Part shown: one piece after another, positions 16,948-28,213 of the stretch
Layout of the letters: the number at the start of each line of letters is the position of its first letter
How positions within the stretch are numbered: the first letter of the stretch is position 1
From: Allomyces macrogynus ATCC 38327
Lineage: Eukaryota > Blastocladiomycota > Blastocladiomycetes > Blastocladiales > Blastocladiaceae
Direction of reading: 5' to 3'
Length of the DNA: 64,000 nt
NCBI GenBank assembly: GCA_000151295.1
Contig: GG745330.1
Span: 2,052,761-2,116,760 of the forward strand
The notes under the pieces: model-generated
Seen by the model: only the letters and a program-made list of their open reading frames with translations
Database searches by the model: none
Told to the model about the DNA's origin: nothing
Translations under genes and position numbers: made by a program

Positions 16948-19588
16948 CTACGCCGTGAACGCGACCCACACCTCAACCTCGTCCGACCCGACCACAAACC
17001 GCTTCCCCAAGCCCTCCTCTTGCACCATCCACCCCGCTGCGAACCTCACACACCCCGGATCGCGCCACGCGCGCGGCGCGACCCGCACCGCCGTGCTCCA
17101 CAACACGTCCCCGCTCCCCTCCCTCGGCGCGGCAGGCACATACTCGTCACTGCGGTCCGGGGACCGCGCGCGTACCACAACCGCGTTGGCCTTATCCGGC
17201 ACATTCACAGCGAGCTCCAGCATGATTTCGAGCGGGAGCAGCGGCACGGCACGGACCGCGTCGTGCGCGGCCCCGGACCGCGCCGGGTGAATCACGGTGA
17301 TGCGCACGGTGGATTTGGTCACGTGCGTGATTTCGGGCAGGTGCAGGGCGCGGGTCGCCGCGACGGCGGCGCGTCGTAGGTCGAGTGGGGTCGCGATGGT
17401 CGTGCTGGTGGTGCCGGCGGAGACGAGGGCGCGGAGTGGAGCGAGGGCGGCGGGATGTCGACGGCGGTATCGGTCGAACTGGTCACCGTGTACAGCGTCG
17501 CGACGCGTGCCGCGCGGTCGCGGATCTGCGTGACTGGCCAGAGGTCCCCGGCGATTGCCGTGGCGGCGTCAAGGTGCAGGCGAAGCAGGTCATGCAGGAA
17601 GGCGACGTGCGGCGGCGGGTTCGCCTCAGATCTGCACAAGCAAACGTGAGCGGTGAGTGCCTGTCATGGCCCATTGCGGTCAACGACGGAAACGGACCCG
17701 AGCGGTTTGGCTTCAACCAACTTGGCCAAACTCGTCTGCTCCGTGACGGAGGTCAGAAACTTGGCCAATGCATCAATCACGACCTGGTTCGATGAGCCCG
17801 ACTGTGTTGGGCGATCGCGCACGGGCGCAAAGCACCCCGGGATGGCGCGGTCGAGAAAGGCCGTCATGCGCAGCATGAATTTGGGCAGCGTGCGCAAGAG
17901 CATCGGCCGCGTGCGCGCGGCGTTGTAGACGAGGACCAGGGGAGCCATCTCTACCGGAAAACCAAGGAATACGTCAGATGACAAGCTGCAAACAAGCGTC
18001 AGGGGGGGCACGGGTGGAGGGGAGGGAGAAAACGAACGTTGCACCTCGTCGACGCGGAATTTCTTGCGAATGAAGCGCGGGTCGAGCTTGAGAATCATGT
18101 GCGCGTCTTGCGCTGCAAGTAGAAGACAAGTCAAAGACAAGTGAGCACATACATGACCAACAATGAAACGCAAAACTGAGCAAGCGCACCAACGAGATCG
18201 CCATTCGTCCTTGAACGCGCGCATCAGCTCTTGCACGTCCCCCGGCACATCGTTCAAGTTTTGCTGCAGCTTCGCAATCACAACCTTCAGCGCCTCGCGC
18301 GAGTCGTACCGCACGGTGCACGAAAATTGGTAGAGCCGGTGCCGAATCACGGGCGTTGGGTCATGGAACAAGTCGCTGAAATTTTCTATGTCGGTGTAAT
18401 TGGCGCCGTCGAGCTCATGGTCGTCAAGACGTCGATCGCGCGGTTGCGAATGTCTTGCACTTCGTCGTTCGACATGGCGACGAGGAAATCGACGGCCTCG
18501 GCGGCGAACTCGCAGTGCTGCACGCCGAGTTTGGCGATCGCATCTGGCACAGGGAAAGTGTACCGCGCGGCGAATATCGACGGACATATCGTTGATTGCA
18601 CGTTCACAAATTCGGCAAAACGCGTCGGCGACCAACGTGTTCGACTGGGTCACGAGTCCCGTGGAGCGCGACGGCGGGTCGAGCGGGCTTGGTTCGCTCG
18701 GGTAGGTTTGCGCAAACGCTTTGTATCGGTGCGGTCACAAAGGTGGCTCAGCGAATTTTGTTGATGGTGGTGTCGTTGCTGTGTCGTTCTGGCTCCTCAT
18801 TCAAAGAGACTGTGCCGGAATATGTGGTGACAGTAGATGGTCGATGGACAAGGACAAATACCGCAGGAGGGGGATCCGGCCTTGCGCACAAGCGCGTCCT
18901 TGTCGACGATCGCCGACGTGGCAACATGCGAGTAGAGCGCCGCGTCCAAGGTGTTGGTCGCGCCGCACGTCTCGTGCAGACGCAAGAGAGCGGTACACGT
19001 GGCTTCACGCACGCGCGGATTCGCGTGACCCAAGTACTGACCGGCAATGTGGTGCCACTGCACACGAGGGCGGGTGGCAGAGGAAGTGGTGGCGTCGGCC
19101 AAGGTCGTGAAGAGGGCAAACAGCGCTTGGCCTTCGCCCGCCTGAAGGGCCAAGCTCGTGGAGAGCGCCGACGTGCAGGTGCCTCCTGCCGCAGTGCATG
19201 ACTTCGTGGAGCCGCCGGCGTTGGCGGTCCCCGAGGCAAGGAAGGCGGCAACCACCTCGGCGGCCGAGAGCGATGCCTTTGGCGCTGCCGCTGTTGGACT
19301 GGCTGGCGCTGCCTTGTCGGCCTCGTCGTCGTCGCTCGAGGTAATGTCAATCACGACGGTAGTCTTGGACTTGAACGGTGCCTCGGTGCGCGCGCGCTTG
19401 CCTGGCGGCACGTGCACGCTCGCGGCCGAGGAAGGTGTGGGGGACGCTGATCCCGACGCGCGATTGATGTTGGTCGATGCGGCGCCATTGGCGCGTGAAG
19501 TAGTGCACGAGCTGGCCCAGACGTCGTCGGCGGTCGACGTGCGCTTGCGCGGGCGCGACGCCTCCGGGCGGCGGGGTGCGCCGTCCAT
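16948..19588 (-). CDS. INTS4: Integrator complex subunit 4 homologue (HEAT repeats)
   Basis: Scaffold subunit of the nuclear Integrator RNA-cleavage complex, which acts on snRNA and other Pol II transcripts. The start ATG at 19588 opens a basic/Ser-rich N-terminus with an acidic patch (DITSSDDDEAD). HEAT-like repeats follow: VREATCTALLRLHETCG, FAAEAVDFLVAMSNDEVQDI followed by RNRAIDVLTTMS, and DPTPVIRHRLYQFSCTVRYD, then SREALKVVIAKLQQNLNDVP. The order and wording match the INTS4 repeat block. The C-terminal exon (16948-17322) is a beta-sandwich-like domain ending VEVWVAFTA. Several introns break the frame (for example about 18000-18180 and about 18800); exact junctions were not all resolved. 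Ankyrin or adaptin-type HEAT proteins are less likely alternatives. Confidence 0.7.
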
Positions 19589-19876
19589 GGCGGCAATTGT
19601 GCGGGCAGTTGCAGAGACTTGTTCGTGGCTGGCAGAATATCGCGATCGATCACGACGTCGGCGACGAAGTGGCAGCGGCGACAGCAAGGTCTGACGTGAC
19701 CGTCCGAGCCGAGATCCACGTCAGTGGCATTCCACACCACGTCCTTCGACTGCCAGCGAGCCAACACACGCTGCCTTTCGTCTCCGTGCTCTCCTTCATT
19801 TCGCGGCTCGAGCAATTCTCGCCCCCGAAGCGCTCCCCCGCGGCTGCACTCCCCGCAACCGGCTCGCACGCGCGCC

Positions 19877-22009
19877 ATGGCCTACCAGTACTCCAACGAC
19901 GACCCCGCGCTCGACGACGAGATTCTCGCGCTTGTCGGCGGCGGGCCCTCCACGACTGTCGGCGCCGACGGCACCATTGTCGGCGCCGAGGCGCTGTCTT
20001 CCTCGCCGTCACCGCTTCCCACATCGCCCGATACCATTGCGCGCTCGCGAAAGCGCAAGCGCGCGCGCACACCGGCCGGGTAAGCAGCAAGGCTCTGGCC
20101 GTGTGGAGGTCCCACAACGCACGCGCTGACCAGTACTATTACCAGGAGCGACGATGACCGCGCACGCGGCAGCGACTCGGACGACTACCGCGACTCCACC
20201 CGGTCGGGTGCCGCAGGCCGCTACGACAAGGCCACGATTGACCAGTGGGCCGCGGACCGCATGGGGGGCGACGAGGACCGTCGCCGACTCGATGCGCTGC
20301 CAGAACTCGAGCGCGAAAAGATTTTGGCCGAGCGCGAAGACCAGGTGCGTTCATTCGCCTAGAACGAGCTCTTGCGAGCGAGAAATGGAGCTGATTGCGC
20401 ATCCGAATCCCGCTCAATAGCTCGACCGGCTCAAGGAAAAGCGGCTGCTGCAAGAAAAGCTGCGCGAGTCGCAGCGGCTGTCGTCGGAAAACACGCGCCG
20501 CACCGATAAGGCCAAGCTCGAGACCAAGCGCAAGCTTGAGGCACTTAAGGACAAGCGCGAGGAGAAGCGCAAGTCGGAGGTTCGCGCTTTTGCTCACTCG
20601 TTGCTCTCGCCGTTGAATTCCACCTTCAACTCATTCACTCATCCCATCGCCAGAAATCGCGCTCGCACCGCCGCGCTCTCTCCGACGACGACGACTCGGA
20701 CGGCGAGTACCGCGAGCGCAGCGACCGGGGCCATCGTGGCCGCCCCGCCACCAGCTCCGACTACGACGACGACGAATACCGCGACGATGACGACGGCCGG
20801 TACCGACGCCCATCGTCCGCGTCGCAGTCGTCGCGGCGACCCGCCGCTTCCGACCGTCACCGCCGCGACCTGTCGCCGCCGTCGCCGCCCGTGGCCAAGC
20901 GGCGGCATGTGGCCGCGACCGTGACCTACAGCGACCTGCGCCGGATTCAGCTCACGCGCGATGAAATTGAAAAGTGGTGCTATGCCTCGTTCTTTGAGGA
21001 TTTGGCGACCGGTGCGTTTTTGGGTTTGAAATGGGCGTGAAGTCGGGCAGAGGTGCTGTTTCACGGCCGGTGACTGATCTGGTCGTCGTTTGCAGATATT
21101 TTCGTGCGGTTGCGCGTCGGTAACAACCAGCAAGGACAGCCGCAATACCGCGTCGCGCAGATCAAGGGTACGTTGTGCTGGGACCGTCAGCCGAAGAGAC
21201 CTCATCGTTCAGGTTGCTCACCGCCATTGCACTTGATTCCCCACAGAGATCGTCACATACAAGCGCGTCTACACGATCCACCGCGTCAAGACCAACAAGG
21301 CCTTTATTCTCAAGCACGGCAAGGCCGAGCGCCAGTTTCTCGGCGATGTCGTCTCGAACTCGCCCTTCACCGAGGTAAGTGCGTCCTCACGCCTCATGTG
21401 TCGGGACTCTTCCCATCCCGACCGATCACAACTGACTTCCATCCTCATATCCCCCAGGCGGAATTCGACCGGTGGAAAATCACGTGCGAGAACGAGGGCG
21501 TCGACCTGCCGACACAGGACTTTGCCGCCGACAAGGCGGCCGCGCTCGCCAAGGCCTCGGCGCATGTGTTTTCCGACAAGGAGATTGGTGAAATGATCAA
21601 GAAAAAGCGCGACCTCGCCGCGGCGCCACGGAACCTGGCGCTCGAGAAAGCCGACCTGTTGCGGCAACGCACCGTGGCGCTGTCGGCGGGCAACCACGAC
21701 GAAGTTGCGCGACTGAACGAACAGCTCGAGTCGCTTCAGTCCTTGGCCGACTCGCAAAACCATGATTTGCGACCCGCACGCGCCGTCCGTGCCGCCGAGG
21801 CGAATACGCGGCAGAATTTCGGCCGGTATGGCGCGCGCCAGGAGGTGGTCAGTTTCAGGACGGCCGCGGCCGCGGCAGGGAACGTGGATATGGCGGCGAT
21901 CCTGGCGGGGACGTCGGCGGCGGCGGGGGCGGGGGATGACGCGAGCGATGCCAAGGTGTCGATCAAGGATCTGTGGGCGGCTGGACCCAAGCTGGATCTC
22001 GATCTGTGA
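19877..22009 (+). CDS. RTF1: RTF1, Paf1-complex subunit with Plus-3 domain
   Basis: Transcription-elongation factor that binds Spt5 and promotes histone H2B ubiquitination. The start ATG at 19877 opens MAYQYSNDDPALDDEILALV, the acidic N-terminal pattern of the family, followed by a basic patch (SRKRKRARTP) and charged helices. The Plus-3 domain is spread over exons: VTYSDLRRIQLTRDEIEKWC (about 20920-20985), FVRLRVGNNQQGQPQYRVAQ (about 21095-21155), IVTYKRVYTIHRVKTNKAFI (about 21250-21305) and FLGDVVSNSPFTE. After it comes AEFDRWKITCENEGVDLPTQ (21460 onward) and a long helical region to the stop at 22007. At least four short introns (for example 21376-21458 with GTAAGT) are visible. Convergent with the NAC-alpha gene, which lies on the other strand with about 260 bp between. 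Confidence 0.9.
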
Positions 22010-22269
22010 GGGCTTGTGGTGTCGCGAGTTGCGGCACGGCGCGACGTGCTGGCCGGGCCGGGGTGGTGTTGGAAGAGGATGATTGACGAAGGATTGCTTA
22101 CCCGAGCTTAGGATCCACAGATCGTGTTTTGCCCGTGCTTTCTGTTCTTTTTCTCGGTCGAGCTCTGGTGCGATCAGCGAAGAGAAAAAAAGCAAAATGT
22201 CCACAACAAGGCACTCTGTGTTCTGGCACAAGAACAAAGGACAACACGCTCGCAACAATCCAACCCCAT

Positions 22270-23109
22270 TTACACGGCCAGCTCGGTGAGGGCGTTGACA
22301 GCGTCCCCCTTGTTCTTGCGCAGCGCCTCGACCGCCTTTTCCCGCGACACGTTGCCCTGATTCATAACGAGCTCGATATCGGCCGCGTCAAACTCGGTCG
22401 CGTCGGCCGCCGCCTCGGGCACAGCCTCGGGCGCCTCGTCGTCGTGCGCGTGGCCGTGGCTGCAGTTCTCGTCGTGCACGTGGCCGGCATGCCCGCCAGC
22501 CGCGGCCTGACGCATCATCTGCGCGTGCTGCTGGCGCGCCATGCGCTCGGCCATCATGGCCTGCGGCGAGAGGTTGCCGTTGCCCATGGTCGCGACACCG
22601 TGCACGATGTAGACGTCGGCGTTGGCCGACTTGTAGACCTCGGGCTCGGCAATGATGATGAGCTCCTAGATGGGTGGTTTCAGAGAGTGGATCAGGGCGC
22701 GGATCAGGCTCGGGTCTCGTCGGTCGGTCGTGCAGATCGATCATTGAGCGCGACGCGTCGCAATCCCGCTCTCGCCTGCTCCGCGCGCGCTCGCACCGAC
22801 CCCTCCAAACCAACGCAAGCCAAAACGTACGTTGCGCGGGCGCTTGAACACGACGCGCGTAATGCCGTCGACCGGCACGAGGCCGAGCCCCTCGAAAACC
22901 TTGCGCGCCTTGCGCTCGCCGCGCGTCTTGTCGAGCGCGCGCGCCTGCTCGCGCACGAGCTCAGTTGCGCGCTTGATCGTCGCCTCGTCAATGTGCGTCG
23001 TCTCGCCAATGGCCTCGGTCACGCGCGTCTCGGTCTCGGGCACGTCCTCGACGGTCGCGTCGGCCGGGGCGGCCGCGGCGGCGGGCTGCTGCTGCTTGGT
23101 CTTGGGCAT
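22270..23109 (-). CDS. NACA: Nascent polypeptide-associated complex subunit alpha
   Basis: Ribosome-bound chaperone subunit. Two exons: 22831-23109 (93 codons from the ATG at 23109) and 22270-22665, joined across an intron with GTACGT..CTAG, giving 224 residues. Exon 1 ends in the NAC-domain hallmark VDGITRVVFKRPRN, and exon 2 continues ELIIIAEPEVYKSANADVYI. A C-terminal UBA domain (IELVMNQGNVSREKAVEALR) is present. Between them lies a His-rich insertion (GGHAGHVHDENCSHGHAHDD), which is unusual and could bind metal. The N-terminus is Ala/Gln-rich. Length fits the family. Confidence 0.92.
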
Positions 23110-23402
23110 GGTGGCGGGTGGTGCGGGGTTGGTGCGGATCGGCGTCGCGAAGGGCGGAACGGGATCAGATCACGAACTGGCGGCGGCGGTGCGTTCGTTC
23201 GCTCTCGGCCAGCCGACACGCGAAGAGGAAGCAGCTCGGTGCCAGCGAGGCGAATCGCGTGTCGGCGCGTGACGGATCTGCCACGCCTGTCCAGACAGAT
23301 GCAGCACGTGCGTCCACGTCACGCGAGAGCTCCGCTGCTTGCTGCCGAAAGCTGATCACCAAGAGCAACACACGACCAACTGCGACCGCCAGCGGCACGA
23401 CC

Positions 23403-23476
23403 GACATGAACGGTCACTAATCCGACATGAACGGTCGTCACCAATCCGACATGAACGGTCGCCAATCCGACATGAA
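23403..23476 (+). repeat. Tandem TCCGACATGAACGGTC repeat around the start codon
   Basis: A unit of about 17-23 bp, CGACATGAACGGTC, occurs four times in succession. It provides repeated ATGs before and inside the start of the membrane-protein gene. One upstream copy is followed at once by TAA, making a tiny upstream frame. Confidence 0.7.
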
Positions 23477-24373
23477 CCAACCCAGCAGCAGCAGCAGCAG
23501 CAGCAGCAGCACCATGACCAGCACCAGCAATTCCGACCCACCACCGCCCATGTCGCAGCAGCGCCAGCTCACGACCACCGCCGCTTCCAACACCTACACC
23601 GATGTTTTGAAAAACTCGGCGCGCACGGGCCTCGTTGGCGCCGCCGTCGGTGCCGCGCTCGGATCGGCGCGCCGCCTACCCGTTGCGCCCACCTCCGCCA
23701 ACATGTGCCTGATGTGGGGCGCCGTGAGCTTTGCGTTTTTCGGTCAGCAGTTCCAACGAATTCGGCAACCAGCAACGATCCGGACCAGCGCTCACGCCCA
23801 CGATTTCCCGTAGCCGCACGAAAGGAAGTCGCCGCGCACCTCGCGACCCTCGACGCCAACCAGCCGCGCAAACCCGTCGTCCTGAACCGGCACCACCTGC
23901 TCGCATCGACCGCCGCGGGGCTCGCGACCGGTGCGGCCACCACGGCGCTCGTGCACGGCCCGCGCGCCGCGATTCCGGCCTCGCTCATTGCTGGCTTACT
24001 TTCCGGCACCGGCCAACTGGTCGTGACGTGGGGTCGGCACGCGCGGCAGGACGCGCTTCTCTGGCGCGCCAAGCAGCAGGGGCTGGTCGTGACCGACGAG
24101 GGCGTGTGCGCGCCCGACGTCCCGGAACCAAGGGCGCCGGGGTTGTGGGAGAGTGTGAGCGCGCAGGTACACGACGTGTTGGTGCACACAACGTGGTTGC
24201 CCGTGCGCGCCTTGTCTGACGAGGCCTACCTCGAGTCGCTGCGGGAGCAGCTTGCCGCGCAGGACGCGAGTATCGCCAAATACGACCGCGTGCTCAAGCG
24301 GTTGCAGGCGAGGATGCAGGATTTGCACGCGAATGGCGAGGCCGACGAGACCAGTGTACCAGCAGATCAATAG
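23427..24373 (+). CDS. Two-exon membrane protein, function unknown
   Basis: From the ATG at 23427, exon 1 runs to 23742. An intron of 71 nt (23743-23813, GTCAGC..CGTAG) is spliced in phase, and exon 2 ends at 24373, giving about 290 residues. The N-terminus is low-complexity (a run of nine serines, polyPro). Two hydrophobic pairs follow: TGLVGAAVGAALGSARRL with MWGAVSFAFF in exon 1, and LLASTAAGLATGAATTALVH with IPASLIAGLLSGTGQLVV in exon 2. The Gly/Ala-rich helices resemble small inner-mitochondrial membrane proteins, but no family was recognised. The C-terminus is a helical, charged segment (ESLREQLAAQDASIAKYDRV). Confidence 0.6.
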
Positions 24374-24516
24374 ACACGGTCTTCATGTTTACTCTCCACC
24401 CGCCGCGCCGCGCCCCTCGTCGTTCCACGTCGCGCATTCGAAATCACTTTTTCCGCACCCGATGCCTGCTCCCCAACCGCGCTCCCCTGTCTCTCCAACT
24501 CGACCGCGCTCCCCAT

Positions 24517-25786
24517 CTACACCACCCGCCCGACCTCCAACGTTTCCTCCCACAGCTCCATCGCCTCGCGAATCGCGCGCCGGATTAGGTACGCCACGGG
24601 CAGCGGGAACGCGTTCCCGACCTGCTCGTACTGTTTGGTGACCGACCCGGCCAGCCGATAGCCATCCTCAAGTTCCGCGCGACCTCACACACAGCACCGT
24701 CCCGGACTTGGCGCGCGGGCCATACGTCGCCAAGACCGTCGGCACAAACGCAGTCGCATTAATACGGCCGAAGATGACTGGCGCGCCCACAGCGTCGAGC
24801 CGCGGCCGCCCAGCATCCATCGGCACCATGCCCGCGTACATGGTCTTAGCCGATATCGGACACGACGTAAAAGGCGTCAGGGTTGGCCTCGGGCGTGGTC
24901 GTGCAGTCAATCTGAGCGGGAACGTGGCAAACCTGATCAGAACAGAGCAACAGCATCTTTCTTGCTTGATCAAATCGAATAGAAGCAAGGGACACACGTT
25001 CTCATCTGCATCGTAGGTGTAGAGAAGCGTGCCCTTTTTCATAATTGTCCCATTGGCCATGACAAGCACCTTGCCCAACGCCAGCTCAGTCGGCAGCTTG
25101 TCCGGCAACTCGGCGCGGTCCGTGCAGCCCTTGATCTCGCGCGTCGGGTTCAGCAAGAATCGCTGCGCTTGGTGGTCGTGGTGCGCAATTTGCGGCCCTA
25201 CAGGGGAACCGTGCCAGCGTGAGCCCTTGCCCACCAAATACATTCATCAAATCGACTGCTCCTCACCATGCTTGACAGGCACGAGGCGGCGCACAATCAA
25301 GTCGAGTTCCCACGGCTTTTTGCAAACGCACATACCCGAGTCGGACACACAGAAGAGCACGCCAGCAGCAGCGCGCGTGGCCAGATCCTGCAAGTTGACC
25401 ACTTTGTGTTCACCGCCCATCATCATTTCCTGCCACCGCCATAACCAACACCCCTGAATGGTCTCATTTTCCGCATTGACACGCGACACGACAATGTAGC
25501 CGGTCTTGCGCTCGCTCTCGCGCCACTCGGTCCGGTCGCCTACCCAAACTTCGATCACATCATTGATATTGATCTCCGTGACCGATGCGACTTTGGCGCC
25601 GACCCACGTGTTTTCCGGGTTGGCCGGATCATCAACGTCCATGGCGTCGGCCGCGGGCGGCGCAAATAGCAAGTTTCCAGAGTGCGTGTCGTGGTCCTCA
25701 GTGATGAGCTTGAGGTGCTCATATGCACGCAGGCGGGCCGGCAGCAGCGCCCACACGTTGCGCGTAATGCAGATGGTTGCTGGCAT
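24517..25786 (-). pseudogene. DNA (cytosine-5) methyltransferase remnant
   Basis: Pieces of a DNMT1/DIM-2-like maintenance methyltransferase in the right order but without its core. Near 25247-25786 is a BAH-like block (INDVIEVWVGDRTEWRESER, then GYIVVSRV and GCWLWRWQE). Near 24700-24830 is the target-recognition region (MYAGMVPMDAGRPRL, GAPVIFGRI, FVPTVLATYG). Near 24517-24650 is motif X (YRLAGSVTKQYEQVGNAFPL followed by PVAYLIRRAIREAM). I find no FxGxGG (motif I), no PCQ (motif IV) and no ENV motif between them. The frame changes several times. Loss of the catalytic centre implies an inactive remnant, unless long introns or a mis-assembly hide it. Confidence 0.5.
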
Positions 25787-25789
25787 AGC

Positions 25790-28213
25790 GGCGGGAATGC
25801 GCGTGATGGTGGTTGGTCAAAGTGCGGTGAAAGTTGGGATTTCGGTTGGCCGCCAGCGCTGGTTGTGATGTCTTCACTCTGTTCTGCCGATCATGACATG
25901 CAGTCAAGGAGGCTGCCAGCCTGCCAGCCTGCCAGCCTGCCAGCTCGTCCGTCCTTGCCAATTGGTTTTCTCTCACAAGCGTGACCATTTTTCTTCTTAA
26001 ACACGTCCAAAACATGATGGAAATCATGTTTGCCAGTGCAATGAGCATCCAGAACCATCAGCAAGTATGGACGCGCGACCAATCGCATCAGCGGTTGCCT
26101 CTGCCAACAAGAAGCCGTGCAACTATGGAGATCACGCAGCTTGTTGCTCAGCAGTAAGTCTGTGACGGCGCGCTTACTCATTAGCACTTGGGCAAGGGCG
26201 CTCCATATTTTTGTGTGCAAAGAGTGGACTGTGTTTGACACATATCTCCAGCCGCAGATCCAACATCACAGCACAGGGCAAACTGACGGTGCAATCAATG
26301 AGCGCCGCATGGATGCTTTCGAGCGCCAGATTCGGGTTCAGGTGACATGATTGCATGCCGCGAAGACACCCGAAACTCATGTTCAGCATCATGTTTGGGG
26401 AAGATGGGCAGTGGTGTGGGACACGCAGATGGCTTCGAAGGCAGGCTGCCGACACAAAAACAAGCAGAGGAGAAGGGCGGGGGAGCCCAGGCGCAAGAGG
26501 CACATGTGATCGTCGGTGTCCTGTGTCGCCGCGAGGCTAGGAGTGCACAAACGGCCTGGAGGCGGAAACGAACCAAAATGAACGCCGAAGATAACGCGCG
26601 AAAGCGTCTCTGCCCGTTGAGCCCTCCTGCAAAGCGTTTCCTGGTCCACCGACCGTTCAGAAGAACGATGCGATCTGTCTTGCTTGCTTCGCGCATTGGC
26701 GTGTGCGTTGCGATCATACTTCAAGTGTTGCTCCAGCCAGAGAGAGAAGCCTGTACGTACCTGACGATAGAGCCGATAGCTGTAGCGTGCGGAACCAGGG
26801 CGAACGGCACTCGTTGCACGTCCTCAAAACCCGGGCGAAATGCGCGCGTTGACAACGGCAATAGCGATGCTCTGAGCGACAGGGACGAAACGTCAGCGGG
26901 CGCGGTTCGCTTCCAGTGGGCAGGGCAGGTGGCGCATCAACGCGCACCGGTGGGCCCACCATCCTTTTGAACTCACTCCGCGACGCGTTCCCCGTCGCCC
27001 AGGGAACACAACGACGCCGCGGGCGGCGCGCGCGCCGGCGACAGTAATGGCCGCGATCCGTTTCCACGCGCCATCAGTCGCATGTACGACAGTGATAAAC
27101 GCGCGCACGGACGGCGACCCGCAGCGCCGTCCGAGCAGGAAGCGGGTGGAGGCGAGTGGCGCACCAGCAGCATGGTCGGCGTCGGCAGCCGCAATCGACC
27201 CTGTCGGTGGGAGGGATCAGACGGCGTCGACACGGCTGTTCAATAAACGTATGTGCAACTGTGTCACGGGCGTGCAGACAGCGACCCGCCGAGTCGGACC
27301 TGGCCAGGAACAAAACGAGGCTCAAAGGGAGGGTCCGTTGACGCCGTCGCAGTCGCAGTCGGTCGAGATGAGACTGTGGTAAATGGCGGTGGCGCCAGGA
27401 GGGCCTCTTCGCACGCGCAGGTTACCCAGCTCGGACCACCCGTCCCTTGTCAGTTCGCTGCAAGCGGGGCGCCGTGCCGCCGACTATGATACCCGTGCCA
27501 TCGTGGACGAGGAAGCAGAGAAGGGTTTGCCGCCGCCCACACGCCACAATCGTCGCTGTCTGCGTGCTTCGCCCAACTCAACCCTACGCCAACCTGCACG
27601 TCAACTGTGCGCGCGGAACGATCACACAGTGCCGGCTTCGCCGTTATCCAGGCCCGTGTTCCATCGTTTGCCAACAGCGCACCACCTGCACCGCACAACG
27701 ACGTGATCGACCGCCTCATTGTGAGCCACGTTGCAAATTTCGGTGCACAAGGAGATGATCCGCGCGCATGCGCATCCGAGACAAAGGGCGCCAGGAGCGC
27801 AGGGCCAGGCGCGTGCGGCTGAGAATCCGACATCAGGGGAACTAACTGCCGAAATCATTGTTCCACCAGTCCCAACAATCGACGAAGAGATGGAAGCGGA
27901 TGCACGCCGCGCCTTCCATTGTTCCATGTTGCGCAGCTCGCGATTACCCGGGCCCTTCGACCAAGCGCCCGCCATGTCTTCCGTGCTGCAGTCGCTCAGA
28001 TTGCTTCGCCGCGGATTGCTTCGCCGCACACGGGGAGCATGCATTCTCGCCTCACGAGGTGCCGGCCCGCGCCTGTCGGTGCGATTCGAGCGACAACAAG
28101 AAGGACGAGTAAAATAAGAACTGGCACCCGCCCAGTTGAGAAGCGACAGCCGAGTGCTCTCCACCCTCCACCCTCCACCCTCCGCCGTCCCTCACTCGTT
28201 CGCTCACCTCGCC
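25790..28213. other. Long stretch without a supported gene
   Basis: Only short overlapping frames with no recognisable motifs are seen. A perfect tandem repeat (CTGCCAGC, four copies, 25913-25944) lies in it. Composition is more AT-rich around 25.9-26.9 kb than in neighbouring genes, compatible with intergenic or decayed DNA. Confidence 0.5.

Noticed and set aside
25913..25944. Possible CRISPR or origin repeat (CTGCCAGC)4
   Set aside because: It is a plain 8-bp microsatellite without spacers or dyad structure.
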